Assembly: GCF_963931295.1 (NCBI RefSeq)
Contig: NZ_OZ007001.1
Span: forward strand, 3,055,001 to 3,119,000
Direction of reading: 5' to 3'
DNA from: an uncultured Mailhella sp.
Lineage (GTDB): Bacteria; Desulfobacterota; Desulfovibrionia; Desulfovibrionales; Desulfovibrionaceae
DNA: 64,000 bases
In this document: positions 50,871 to 60,451 of the stretch, piece after piece
How the letters are laid out: each line of letters begins with the position of its first letter
Numbering within the stretch: the first letter of the stretch is position 1
Program-made: the position numbers and the translations under genes
Notes under the pieces: model-generated
What the model saw: the letters and a program-made list of their open reading frames with translations, nothing else
Databases searched by the model: none
Told to the model about the DNA's origin: nothing

Positions 50871-50902
50871 GCCTCCGGCGCGGAAGTTTGCGCCGGAGGC
50901 GT
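50871..50902 (+). terminator. Terminator of the phosphorelay operon
   Basis: CGCCTCCGGCGC with GCGCCGGAGGCG, perfect 12-bp stem, loop GGAAGTTT, 24 bases after the kinase stop. Only a weak T-run follows. The rest of the gap up to 51216 holds no supported gene. Confidence 0.65.
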
Positions 50903-51216
50903 CGTTGCCGACGAGAGGCGACGCGGCAAGAAAAGCCGCTTTTGGAAAAAGGCAATGATTTCGTCATGTCTGCTTCATGCTGCCGTCATGATTTCTTTCT
51001 ATGTTTGCCCCGTACGCGATGTTTCCGCAGAAAAGATCCGCTGGAAACGTCCGGAGCAGTTTCCCGGGGAAACTGCCATGCATCCACCGAAGAGGATGCT
51101 GCGCAAGGGGCGTGCGACCGCTGTCAGTTGCAGTGCGAATGCGCCTTGAAGCGTGTAGGTTTTGAGCCGTGAAGAGCTCGGAGCTTTTAACGTAAACCGC
51201 TCTCAAGGGGGCATAC

Positions 51217-52395
51217 ATGACTGTTGTCGGAAACAGGATGGTTCGTTTTCGCGTTGTTGCAACGCTGCTGCTGGCTCTTGTGGTTTCTGCCGTATGGCAT
51301 ACGGGAGCCTATGCGGATGTTGTGCAGATTGTTTATACTTCCGATCAGCATTACGGCATTTCCCGCAAGGCTTTCCGGGGCAGGAAGCAGGTTCCCGCGA
51401 CGGAGGTCAATGCGGCGCTTGTGGCTTCCATCAACAAGCTGCCCGGGCTGGTGCTGCCGCCGGACGGCGGCGTGATGGCCGGCAAGCCCGTCGAGTGGAT
51501 AGACTACGTCATTTCCACCGGCGACATCGCCAACAGAATGGAAGGCTCCAGGGAAAAGGCTCCCATGACGGCAACGGAATGCTGGAACGTCTTCATGGAA
51601 CAGTACGGCAAGGGGCTTGCCGTCAAGGACCGCAAGGGACAGCCCGCCGAGCTGCTCGCCGTGCCCGGCAACCACGATATGACCAATGCCGTGGGCTTTT
51701 TCCGCCCCATGTATCCCGAGAAGGACAACGGCGCACTCCGCGCCATGCTGGAAAGATCCACGGGTAAAAAGGTGCCCGCCTCCTTTGATCCCTATGCGCA
51801 GCCTGTGGTGTTCAGCCGGGAAAAGGGCGGACTGCATCTTCTTCTCATGGGCATATGGCCGGACACCGCCAGCCGTGCCTGGATGGAAAAGGAATTGAAG
51901 AAGATGCCCGCAGGTCAGCCCGCGCTGCTCTTTACGCATATGCCTCCGAATCTTACCGCCAACCGCCTGACCAATCCCAACGGCGACCACGGCCTTTCCG
52001 CGAAGGACGGCTTTGAAAACCTGACGCCGGACGTGTCGAGCGTGCGCAGCGTCAAGGAACGTCCTCTCCGCGAACATCGTGAGCTGGCGGATTTTCTCAA
52101 GGCGCATTCGGCCATTCGGGCGTATTTCCACGGGCATGAGAACTTCAACGAGTTTTATGACTGGCAGGGCCCGGATTACACGATTTCTCTGCCGACCTTC
52201 CGCGTGGATTCCCCGATGAAGGGCGACGTTTCCGCCGGAGATGAGACGGAGCTTTCCTTCCTGCTGATTTCCGCGGATACGGACACGGGAAAGATGACGG
52301 TTCGCGAAGTGCTGTGGAACACCAACGCATCCGATATGATGACCTGGGGTCAGACGCGCACGGTTTCCATCGCTGTGGATGAGGCAAAGAAGTAG
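51217..52395 (+). CDS. Periplasmic calcineurin-like metallophosphoesterase
   Basis: 392 residues with signal peptide (about 10-33, cleavage after AYA). Metallophosphoesterase motifs in order: IVYTSDQHYG (D and H of motif I), VISTGDIAN (II), AVPGNHDMTN (III), LLFTHMPP (IV), FHGHENFNE (V). Hydrolyses phosphate esters with a two-metal site; its substrate is not evident. It stands alone. Possible link to the Pst system in the same window, but no Pho box is seen. Confidence 0.88.
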   Translation: MTVVGNRMVRFRVVATLLLALVVSAVWHTGAYADVVQIVYTSDQHYGISRKAFRGRKQVPATEVNAALVASINKLPGLVLPPDGGVMAGKPVEWIDYVISTGDIANRMEGSREKAPMTATECWNVFMEQYGKGLAVKDRKGQPAELLAVPGNHDMTNAVGFFRPMYPEKDNGALRAMLERSTGKKVPASFDPYAQPVVFSREKGGLHLLLMGIWPDTASRAWMEKELKKMPAGQPALLFTHMPPNLTANRLTNPNGDHGLSAKDGFENLTPDVSSVRSVKERPLREHRELADFLKAHSAIRAYFHGHENFNEFYDWQGPDYTISLPTFRVDSPMKGDVSAGDETELSFLLISADTDTGKMTVREVLWNTNASDMMTWGQTRTVSIAVDEAKK

Positions 52396-52609
52396 TCTTC
52401 CGATCAGGATCCGTTTTTTCAGGGCATGATCGTTCTATGCAGGCGATCATGTCCTTCGTGTTTAACGGTTTTTGGACCTTGTCCGCCGCTGCGCCTGTTC
52501 GGGAAGACGCCGAAAAACGAAGCGGATCTTGCCGGAAGGGAGCAGCGGCCGTTGATCCGCGGCAGTTTTCAGGGCGACGATGTTGGAAATCGGCGTCCGC
52601 ATGTTGAAA

Positions 52610-52645
52610 AAGGAAATCTCCCTGTACGGATGGGGAGATTTCCTT
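52610..52645 (+). terminator. Strong hairpin terminator
   Basis: AAGGAAATCTCCC with GGGAGATTTCCTT, perfect 13-bp stem, ten-base loop. It lies 215 bases after the metallophosphoesterase and converges with the zinc-ribbon gene. The 52396-52609 stretch holds no supported gene. Confidence 0.75.
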
Positions 52646-52718
52646 TTCGGCGTTAATGGCGTTGTTGCAGGAAAGGGGGACAGTCTCGCGAAAGGCGAAG
52701 TCTGTTCTGCGACGTTGA

Positions 52719-52967
52719 TCAGTCGGATGCAGAAGCCCGGGACATTTCATTGACGCGTTTTGCCAGCGCGCGTCCCCAGGGTCTGGAAATACAGTGGCTG
52801 CACAACTTGAGGCAGAGGCCGTTCCAGGCTTCTTCCGCCGCTTCCAGCGTGGATTCCTGCGGGCCGGACATGCCGCAGGTTCGACACCCGACGGAGTAGA
52901 ACTTGCCCAGAACGTCGATGATGCCGATGTCGGTTGATGCACAGTAGGGACAGGCGTGCTTGGTCAT
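52719..52967 (-). CDS. Small zinc-ribbon protein, Lar-like
   Basis: 82 residues from ATG 52967 (GAGGA nine bases upstream). KHACPYCASTDIGIID then VGCRTCGMSGPQESTLEAAEEAWNGLC follows the C-x2-C...C-x2-C layout and the terminal EAxxAWN of Lar-type (restriction alleviation) zinc ribbons common in phages. A further C-x2-C (LCSHC) comes after it. Could modulate a restriction system or simply be a phage relic; the family match is by pattern only. Confidence 0.6.
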   Translation of the reverse strand: MTKHACPYCASTDIGIIDVLGKFYSVGCRTCGMSGPQESTLEAAEEAWNGLCLKLCSHCISRPWGRALAKRVNEMSRASASD

Positions 52968-53813
52968 GCTGTGAATCCTCAAATACATGGTGGAAGGAAA
53001 AGAGAGCGCGATTATATCTCAGAAAAGCGCGGTTGACGAGTGTAAAAAAAATCACGATTCACGCCGGAAAAAAGACTTGCTTCTGTTTTTTCTAAAAAAA
53101 CTTACGGGAAAATCAAAAGGTTGTTCCGATGGCAGAACTGACGGAAAAGAGCGGAACAACAGCGCGCCAATGTCTGCTTTACGCTGGGAAAAGCTGCTTT
53201 TGGAACATGTTTCGTGAGCATGAAAGCGGTTTCACATGACGGGAGAGCTCCGAAGAGAAGAGCACAGGGCGCAGACGCGGGGAGGAGCAGAGCAGTCTGC
53301 TCCTTGATAACGGTCCTGAGAAACGGAATGTTTCTGCAACAGACCGCGCAGGTTGGAACATGACGTGCGAAGGTAAAGGGAAAGCGTGCGTCATTTGTCG
53401 AGGGAGATTTTTCTGTGCCATAGCTGGGGAGGGCGCGTCTTCCGGCCGTGATGGCGGAGGCAAAAAAGGTCGAAGACATCGTGCCGAAAAGAAGTTTGTT
53501 CAGGAAAACGCTAGACTTCTCCAGAAGATGACACGGCATCCGGAGAAAAACGCCGGAGCGGCAGGAACAGGTCATATTCTGTCCATGCACCTGTGGACGG
53601 TCCTCGTCATCGCGCTGGTTCGGATGATTTTTTCTGCTATCATTCGCAGCGGAAACAGGAAAAAGGCAGGAATTGCGGAGGAAAAATTGCCGACGGCATG
53701 CCCGCGGAGCATTCGCACTCTTGCCGATGTCGTCGAAGACGGCACGACGGCGGCAGACGTCGCCCCGGAGGCCGCGAAAGGCGTCAACATCAATCATTGA
53801 CCGAGGAGAGTTC
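52968..53813. other. Intergenic, no supported gene
   Basis: About 850 bases. A 146-codon frame at 53360-53800 has a possible membrane segment (LWTVLVIALVRMIFSAII) but no good ribosome site or family pattern, so it is not called. Confidence 0.45.
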
Positions 53814-55106
53814 ATGGATCGCTTTGTTTACATACACGGATTTAATAGCAGTGCGCGGAGTCTTTCCGGTCAGAAGCTGAGCGATCTGCTGAACGCAAAA
53901 GTGATCTGCCCCGAGTACGACTATGCCCGACCGTTTTCTGAATGCATGGCTTCCATTCGGCGTCAGATTGTCGAAGCTGTGGACGAAAACAACGACAGAA
54001 TATGCGTCATGGGCTCTTCTCTCGGCGGTTTTTATGCCCTGCAGCTGAGACTGCCGTCCATCATGCACGTCGTGGCATGGAATCCCGTGGTGTTTCCTGC
54101 GTTGCAGCTTGCGCAGTTTCTCGGCCGCAATACGCGCTTCAGCGACGGGCAGGAATGGGAGTTTACCCGAAGCATAATGCTGAGCTACGCCCAGAGCCCC
54201 GATCCCCGTCCGTGGCGGAATGAAATGTGGTTTCGGGAAGAGCGTCGGGAGCGCGGCATGACGAATGACGCGTCCTGCGAGAGGATCGATCATGAGCGGG
54301 CGTTTTCGAGCTGCGCCGGAGAAAGAACGGCGATGTCGGCCGGAGCTTCGGTCCTGCAGGATGGGCCGGACGTGCCTCGCCGGGACATTTTCCTCGGCGA
54401 CAGCGATGACGTGCTGGATGCCGATCTCACGCGCGCCTTCTGGCAGCACAGCGCCGTGCTTCACGATATTGTTTCCGGGCATCAGATTGTTGACTATTCG
54501 CATGCCGAAGCATTGCTGAAGAAAGGCAAGCTGCTGAACGATTTTTCGGACTGGAAGGCGGGCGAAGAGTGGTGCGTGCCGTTTCTGAAGGGCGGAGCGT
54601 TCAGCATGGCCGCCTTTTTCGAGCCCGGGGAGGATATGGAAAACGTGTGCAGACTGCTCAGCGTGGCCGAGGCGGACTATCTGGAGTTGCACGGGGAGAA
54701 GAACGGGGCTCCGCGTGATTTCCTGGGCGTGTTTTTTTATCCGAGGCATGAGGCCAGAATGAAAAGGCTGATCGCCGGTCTGGTGAGACATGGCGGAAAG
54801 AAGCGCTATCTGCTGCTCCGGGCAGATGGGCGTGTCTTGCGGCATCAGGTGGCGTCGAATTATCTGATGGACTCCGAAGTTCACGCGCGTCCTTCGGAGC
54901 GGAACGTGGCGGCGTTTCTTCGGAACGCGTTTCCGGGCTGGCAGGGAAAGACGCTGGAATGGCGCGAGCGCAGGAAGACAAGTTCCTTTAATCAGGCCGT
55001 GGCGCGTTCTCATTTTGCGGCGCTGTGGAGCAGGGAAGTCGATCCCGTGGAAGCGTTTGAACGCAGCGTTCATGCGGCGGATGGTCAGGAGGGGCGGAGG
55101 AATTAA
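53814..55106 (+). CDS. YqiA-like esterase fused to an unrecognised C-terminal domain
   Basis: 430 residues from ATG 53814 (GAGGAG nine bases upstream). N-terminal half: FVYIHGFNSSARSLSGQKL, NDRICVMGSSLGGFYALQL (nucleophile Ser), VVAWNPVVFP, then LGDSDDVLDADLT (acid) and VSGHQIVDYSHA (His), matching the YqiA/UPF0227 acyl-esterase fold, with an extra insert of about 50 residues. The C-terminal 200 residues (DFSDWKAGEEWCVPFLKGG onward) match nothing I know; they hold FLGVFFYPRHEARMKRL and end basic. YqiA alone is about 190 residues. Function unknown. Confidence 0.7.
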   Translation: MDRFVYIHGFNSSARSLSGQKLSDLLNAKVICPEYDYARPFSECMASIRRQIVEAVDENNDRICVMGSSLGGFYALQLRLPSIMHVVAWNPVVFPALQLAQFLGRNTRFSDGQEWEFTRSIMLSYAQSPDPRPWRNEMWFREERRERGMTNDASCERIDHERAFSSCAGERTAMSAGASVLQDGPDVPRRDIFLGDSDDVLDADLTRAFWQHSAVLHDIVSGHQIVDYSHAEALLKKGKLLNDFSDWKAGEEWCVPFLKGGAFSMAAFFEPGEDMENVCRLLSVAEADYLELHGEKNGAPRDFLGVFFYPRHEARMKRLIAGLVRHGGKKRYLLLRADGRVLRHQVASNYLMDSEVHARPSERNVAAFLRNAFPGWQGKTLEWRERRKTSSFNQAVARSHFAALWSREVDPVEAFERSVHAADGQEGRRN

Positions 55107-55454
55107 TCTGAAACTGCGTCGAAGATCCGTAACCATGCGTTGTTGCTCCGCCGAAGTGCAGGTCGGATACGACGGGGTGATGTCGTCTGCCTGGCGGACT
55201 GTGCGCTCGGCATGCGTCGGGAGCACAGTTTTTTTACCGGCGCGGCGCGAAACGCTCAAAAAGCACGGTGTGCCGTCATACCCGTCAACAGGCAGGGGGG
55301 ATTCTCGGTAGCATCTCAAGTCGGTCTGGACTATCATGAGCAGGCATGCCGCAGTACTCATGCTTCGGCGCGCAGCGCGTATCGGAGTCCCCGGGGCGTT
55401 GTTGCTGCCCGCAGCATGATGGGCGGCGTCCGTTTTATGAGGAGAAACGCTGCC
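55107..55454. other. Intergenic, no supported gene
   Basis: About 350 bases before the NERD-helicase. The helicase frame stays open upstream to 55140 but the added residues are not protein-like. Confidence 0.45.
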
Positions 55455-57281
55455 ATGGCCATGATGATTCCGCCCGGTCCGCCCGGGGACGCCACCCTCG
55501 GAGAAAAGCGGCTTTACCGTCTTTTTGAAAAACTTCCCGTGCTTTTTACTGCCTGGATCAATCCTTCTCTTGATGGAGTCACGGCCGATCTCATTCTTTA
55601 TGCGCCGAAGAACGGACTCATTGTCTTCGAGGTCAAGGATTGGACGCTGGATCAGGTGATTTCGGCGGACAGAAACGAGGTTCAGCTTCGTGTCGGCTGG
55701 GAGGTGGTGAAAAGGACCTGTCCTCTCGGCCAGACACGGATGTACCTGAACCGTCTGAAAGCCATGTTTCAGCGACCGGGAGAGAAGTTATTTCTGCTTC
55801 CGCTGCAGTGCGGCGTCGTGTTCCCAAACATGCGCCGAGCTGAATTTATGCATCGCCGGAGTCATGACGTGAGCATACAGGAGCTTGCCGACCCCGCAAC
55901 CACGCTGTTCGGGGATGATCTTGACGCTCTGGAGCAGGCGCACGACAAAGGGGGCTTCTTTCAGCAGTTTCTTGACGTTCATTTTGCGCGGCCTTTTGCC
56001 TACGAGCACAGCGCCGGTCTTGTGCAGATCGTCAGGAAAAAACTGGGACAGAGCGTGATTGCAGCGCTTCCCGCCCGGGACTGGAAGCGGGAGGAAAAGA
56101 CGCTTGTCGCACTTGACGAAGAACAGGAGCATCTGGCGCTTCAGCTGCCGGCTGGCCGACGTCTTCTTCGCGGTCCGGCGGGCAGCGGCAAGACGCTCGT
56201 TCTTGTCCGGAGGGCCGAGGAGCTTTTGAAAAAGGGCAAGGGCGGCCCCATACTGTTTTTATGCTATAATCATGCGTTCGCCGGGTATCTTCGCAGACTG
56301 CTTTCGGAAAAGGGTGTTCCTCTCGGCCCGGAAGGCGTGGACGTCGTGCCGGTGTTCGATCTCATGGCCCGCATGCTCGGCGGGCGTCTGGAGGAGAAGG
56401 CGCATTCCGAATACTATGAGACGATAGCGGATCTGGTGGTGGAAGAACTGGAAGCCGGAAGAGCGCTTCCCGGATCGTGGAGCGCCGTTCTTGTGGACGA
56501 AGCTCAGGATTTTTCCGCAAAGATGGTGCAGTTCGTCAAGCTGCTGCTTCCGCAGGGGGCCTCGCTGCTGGCGGCCATGGATGCGGATCAGCATTTGTAC
56601 GAGAACAGCGCTCCCGATGCCTGGCGTGATATTCCCGGTATAAAGACGTTCACGCTGAAAAAGCGATATCGTTCCACGCGTCAGATCATGGCCTTTGCCG
56701 CAGACTGGCTTGATGCCGACGAGTACGTGTCCGACGAGACTCTCGGCGTTATGGAAGGAGAGATGCCGGAAGTCCGCCATGCTTCCGACAAGCAGGAGGC
56801 TGCCGCCTGGGCGGCCGCGGAACTGAGCGAGCGGCGACGGTCCGGTTTGTCTCAGGGGAATATGGCCGTGCTGTACGCCAAAACCGACGGCGATCTTCCG
56901 CAGCGGCTTTTGCGGGAGACGGCCCGGCTCGGCATGATGGCCGTATGGCCGGCGGAAGATACCAGAGCCAAGCGGCGCTATGACATCACGGTGGATTCCG
57001 TCACGATATCGACCATTCACAGCATGAAGGGCATGGATTTTGCGCACGTGACGCTGATTTTGCCGCGCAGTCTGGCACAGGGGCGGGAAAAGTCGCTTTT
57101 GAAGGATATCCCGGCCCGGCGCGACGCGTGGGAAAAGAGAAGAAAACAGCCGGGACAGGACGATCCCAAGAGCTGGCTGTTTCGAGCGCTTGTGTATGTC
57201 GGCATGACCCGGGCGAGGCAAAGCCTGTCGGTCATCTGGTATGAGGATGGGGCGAAAACGGCGACTCCGGACCACCGATAG
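55455..57281 (+). CDS. NERD nuclease - SF1 (UvrD/Rep-type) helicase
   Basis: 608 residues from ATG 55455 (GAGGAG ten bases upstream). N-terminal NERD domain: TLGEKRLYRLFEKLP, DGVTADLILYAPKNGLIVFEVKDW with the D...ExK nuclease residues (about 45-60). C-terminal superfamily-1 helicase: RGPAGSGKTLVL (Walker A, about 240), VLVDEAQDFS (about 347), KKRYRSTRQIM, ISTIHSMKGMDFAHV and YVGMTRARQSLSVIW. A single-protein nuclease plus helicase may take part in DNA repair or phage restriction, similar in layout to nuclease-helicase immunity proteins. No toxin or methylase gene is adjacent. Confidence 0.88.
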   Translation: MAMMIPPGPPGDATLGEKRLYRLFEKLPVLFTAWINPSLDGVTADLILYAPKNGLIVFEVKDWTLDQVISADRNEVQLRVGWEVVKRTCPLGQTRMYLNRLKAMFQRPGEKLFLLPLQCGVVFPNMRRAEFMHRRSHDVSIQELADPATTLFGDDLDALEQAHDKGGFFQQFLDVHFARPFAYEHSAGLVQIVRKKLGQSVIAALPARDWKREEKTLVALDEEQEHLALQLPAGRRLLRGPAGSGKTLVLVRRAEELLKKGKGGPILFLCYNHAFAGYLRRLLSEKGVPLGPEGVDVVPVFDLMARMLGGRLEEKAHSEYYETIADLVVEELEAGRALPGSWSAVLVDEAQDFSAKMVQFVKLLLPQGASLLAAMDADQHLYENSAPDAWRDIPGIKTFTLKKRYRSTRQIMAFAADWLDADEYVSDETLGVMEGEMPEVRHASDKQEAAAWAAAELSERRRSGLSQGNMAVLYAKTDGDLPQRLLRETARLGMMAVWPAEDTRAKRRYDITVDSVTISTIHSMKGMDFAHVTLILPRSLAQGREKSLLKDIPARRDAWEKRRKQPGQDDPKSWLFRALVYVGMTRARQSLSVIWYEDGAKTATPDHR

Positions 57282-57824
57282 ATGTCCAGCCATTGGATGG
57301 TTGCCGCGATGCCGGGGGAGGCTCGGTTCGGTGGGGAGGCATAGGCATGCGCGATACTGCGGCAGGGCGCTGTGGGCAGCATGTTGCGGCCTCGACGTTT
57401 GCAGGGACGAAGGGTTCTTTCCCGGCAGGGGAGACCGACGTCAGGCGGCCTGACATGGAATATGGGGGGGGGGAGCGTTTCAGAAAAGCAGGGCCGTTAC
57501 ATGTATTGAAATGTCGTTACAGACCACGCCACTGCAAGAGAATGCGGCATCACTCGCGTCGTTTTGGCCTGTTCCGAGGGTATGGGAAAGAGGTCCGGAA
57601 GCTTGAATCTTAGTTTTTTATACGAGACAAATAATTAAAGTATTCCTTTAAGGATAACGAAGCATGTCGATGCCTGCCGGAGAGAAAAACAGCGGCCGGT
57701 CATTGTCTTTGAAAAAGTCCGGCAGAAATGCGGTTGAGCAGAACACGTTTTTGAGGCAGGGCGAAGGGACTTGCTTGACGAAAAATATTTTGATATCGAA
57801 ATAAAAAACAGCGCAGGAGCGATC
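57282..57824. other. Intergenic with a run of ten G
   Basis: No supported gene. A G10 run lies at 57464-57473, a possible slippage tract but not within a recognisable gene. The last 40 bases hold the MarR-like site and the alkyl-sulfatase ribosome site. Confidence 0.5.
57789..57800 (+). promoter_or_regulatory. MarR-like operator before the alkyl-sulfatase
   Basis: TTTGATATCGAA is identical over 12 bases to the site before marR (23177-23188). It lies 25 bases before the alkyl-sulfatase ATG in an AT-rich stretch. Confidence 0.55.
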
Positions 57825-59090
57825 ATGAAAAGTTATCCCGGTTTTTCCGTGTCCCCGTCGACGTCCCATACTCATCTGGAGAAGCGTCGCGTGGAACTGT
57901 CAAAGGGCGTATGGGCGTTTATCGGCTACAGTTCGTCGAATTTTGCGGCCATAGCATCGGAACACGGCTATATCATGGTGGATACGGGCGACAACGTGCC
58001 TCTGGTGCGTCAGGCTCGCAGGGAGATCGAAAGTCTGACGGCGGGACGTCTTCAGGGAATCGTGCTGACGCACAGTCACCTCGATCATCGATGCGGGGGC
58101 TCCGTGTTTCTCGAAGATGCGGGCGATGTGCCCATCTGGGGGCATTATGCCTTCGGCACGGAAGCGCGCGACGGCAAGGGGCTGGAAACGATACTTGGTC
58201 GGCGCACCCGTCGGCAGTTCGGCTTTGATATTCCGACGGCCATGTACACGCAAAACGCCATGCTTCCGCGTTTTGACGAAGAAGTTCCGGCCGTGCCGAT
58301 TTCTCCCAACACTCCGGTGCAGGAAGGGCGCACGAAGCTTGACGTGGACGGAGTCACGCTGGAGCTGTACACGATTCCTACGGAGAGCGCAGACATGGTC
58401 GTGGTATGGCTGCCGGAACAGAAGGTGCTTTTCGGCGGCGACACGGCGTACGGCAGCTTTCCCAATCTTTATCCTTTGCGCGGCGGAGCTTATCGGGATG
58501 TGGAGCGTTGGGCGCGCGGCGTGCGCAGACTTATGGATTTCCCTGCGCAGGCTCTGCTGTGCGGGCACAATCTGGCGCTGTTTGGAGAGGAAATTTCTGA
58601 TTTTCTGGAGCATTATGCGCAGGCTTTGGAATACGTTCATGCAACGACCATTCGCGGCATGAATGAAGGCATGGGCGTTGATGAACTGGCAGCGACCATA
58701 GAGCTGCCTGAAGAGCTGCGGGACTATCCGTATTTGAAAGAATTTTATGGTGCCGTGCCGTGGGCGGTACGAGCTGTTTTTGCCGCCAAGGTCGGCTGGT
58801 TTGACGGCAATCCCACGCATGTGATTCCCCTGACGCCGCGCGAGGAGGCGGAAAGGATGGCGCGCCTGGCCGGAGGTGAGGAGAAGCTCATGATGGCGGC
58901 CCGCGCAGCGCTGGCAGAAGGGGACTGGCGTTGGGCCTGCCGACTTGCGGACTGTCTGCTGGCTCTTGGAGCGGGGCATGAAGTCGAGCTTCTCAAGGCT
59001 GATGCCCTGGAAGCTCTCAGTCATGACATTCTGCCCATTACCGGCATTAATTATCTTCTCACCTGTGCTCTTGAATTGAGAAAAAACTAA
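57825..59090 (+). CDS. Alkyl/aryl-sulfatase, metallo-beta-lactamase type (SdsA-like)
   Basis: 421 residues from ATG 57825 (CAGGAG eight bases upstream). IVLTHSHLDHRCGG gives zinc ligands H83, H85, D87, H88; GHYAFGTEARDG, LFGGDTAYGSFPNLYPLRG and ALLCGHNLALFG carry later ligands; the region PEELRDYPYLKEFYGAVPWAVRAVFAAKVGWFDGNP is the alkyl-sulfatase dimerisation hallmark. No signal peptide is seen. It should release sulfate from alkyl sulfates such as SDS-type surfactants, useful to a sulfate reducer. The shorter length versus secreted SdsA1 (about 650) means the C-terminal sterol-carrier-like domain is missing or very short. Confidence 0.85.
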   Translation: MKSYPGFSVSPSTSHTHLEKRRVELSKGVWAFIGYSSSNFAAIASEHGYIMVDTGDNVPLVRQARREIESLTAGRLQGIVLTHSHLDHRCGGSVFLEDAGDVPIWGHYAFGTEARDGKGLETILGRRTRRQFGFDIPTAMYTQNAMLPRFDEEVPAVPISPNTPVQEGRTKLDVDGVTLELYTIPTESADMVVVWLPEQKVLFGGDTAYGSFPNLYPLRGGAYRDVERWARGVRRLMDFPAQALLCGHNLALFGEEISDFLEHYAQALEYVHATTIRGMNEGMGVDELAATIELPEELRDYPYLKEFYGAVPWAVRAVFAAKVGWFDGNPTHVIPLTPREEAERMARLAGGEEKLMMAARAALAEGDWRWACRLADCLLALGAGHEVELLKADALEALSHDILPITGINYLLTCALELRKN

Positions 59091-59381
59091 GAGCCGCGTT
59101 ATCGTGAGAGCATGTGAGAAGCGGCAGGCGCGAGGCTTCCCCTTTGGCGGCGTGATGTCGCTGCGGCAGTGCCGATGACACATGCCTATCCGAGAGGCCG
59201 GGAAGGCAAGACGTCCTGCACAGGGAAGCTTTTCCGCCTCTCGGAATTTGAATTTAAAGAGCAGGTGAGCTTTTTCGGTCTTCCGAGAGACGCCTGCCCA
59301 TGCTGCCTGCGCCGGAGAATCCTTGGAAATCGGTTTTCATACGGGCTTCAGACGTATTTGAGGACGAGCGCCTGCAACAGG

Positions 59382-59996
59382 TCAGATATTTTCATCTGGA
59401 GCCTGACCGTCGTGTGCCGGCCACCGGCATTCGGTAAGCTCCATGTGGGTGAATACTGCCCGGAAAGAGGAATCTTCCGGGCTGCAGGCATAGACGCCGA
59501 AACGAATTTCATCCTTTGCGTCAAAGAGATGGCAGATGCGCATTTGATGAAAGACACTCCCGTCTTCAGAACATTCGATGCAGAAGTCGTCTTCTCTGCA
59601 GCTCAGACGGTACCACATGGACTTTACAGTTGCGGGAATTTCGGTGGTGGCCCAGTCGGAATATCCTCGATTCGTGACGACGCTGCCGAGATGCTGAAAA
59701 AACTCGTTTTCATACTCGACGGAAGCCTTCAGCCAGTTTTCGCTGTTCAGGTACAGCACTACGCCGCACTGATCAAAGCGATGCTTGCTTTCGGTAAATT
59801 CGGTTTTTACCGTAAAGGAAAAGAATTTTTCTTTTGTGGACATTTGAAGAACGGGCGCATTGTCATTGCGGAAATGATAATAGGTCCGCTGCCATAAATC
59901 CGTATGCGGCTTTGTCGTTATTTCGATGCGATCCTGCGAGACCTCGTAGTGCAGAGGCTCTCTTGTCCATTTCAGATGGGTGACGTCGAAGTTCAT
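59382..59996 (-). CDS. DUF1349 concanavalin-like protein
   Basis: 204 residues from ATG 59996 (GAGG eight bases upstream; an ATG two codons earlier is possible). TKPHTDLWQRTYYHFRNDNAPVL, FTVKTEFTESKHRFDQCGVVLYLNSENWLKASVEYE and WYRLSCREDDFCIECSEDGSVFHQMR match the DUF1349/YesU beta-sandwich family, which resembles carbohydrate-binding or glycosidase-associated domains. Cytoplasmic; role unknown. It converges with the alkyl-sulfatase gene across a 290-base gap without further features. Confidence 0.8.
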   Translation of the reverse strand: MNFDVTHLKWTREPLHYEVSQDRIEITTKPHTDLWQRTYYHFRNDNAPVLQMSTKEKFFSFTVKTEFTESKHRFDQCGVVLYLNSENWLKASVEYENEFFQHLGSVVTNRGYSDWATTEIPATVKSMWYRLSCREDDFCIECSEDGSVFHQMRICHLFDAKDEIRFGVYACSPEDSSFRAVFTHMELTECRWPAHDGQAPDENI

Positions 59997-60451
59997 GTGC
60001 ATGCCTCACAGCGATGGGAAAGAAGATTTTTTATACTGAAAGATGAGCCTGCGAAAATACGATACGGTGCTTTCGACAAGAGACAAGGCTCTGCTGAGGT
60101 CATCTATTTAAAGATAACAATGAGGGACCTTGTCGGCAAGCCTGTGCGGTGCATTTCCGATGACTGAGCGCCCTGTACTTGTTTTTTTGCGTTTTTTTTG
60201 ACGCCAAAAAGACCGTCTTTGGATACATTAATGTTTTATAATTGGGAATAATTCTCGATTATAGAGGCATGTCCGGATGCCGGTAAGGCGGGCAACGGGG
60301 CTCGCGGGATGACCTGCTTTTACTAGTATTGTCATTTCTACAAAAATGGGAATCACACAATTTTCGAAATAGTATTGTGAAATTGAATACATATGTGAAA
60401 GCACATGACTGTGAATGCTGTTTTCTGCGTTCGTGATTCTTTTAAGAAGCG
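59997..60451. other. Intergenic, no supported gene
   Basis: About 450 bases, AT-rich in the second half, between the DUF1349 start and the LysR stop. Nothing further seen. Confidence 0.5.

Noticed and set aside
53360..53800. A 146-codon ORF with a possible membrane segment
   Set aside because: No ribosome site, no family pattern, and the 3' part is simply the leader of the YqiA-like gene.
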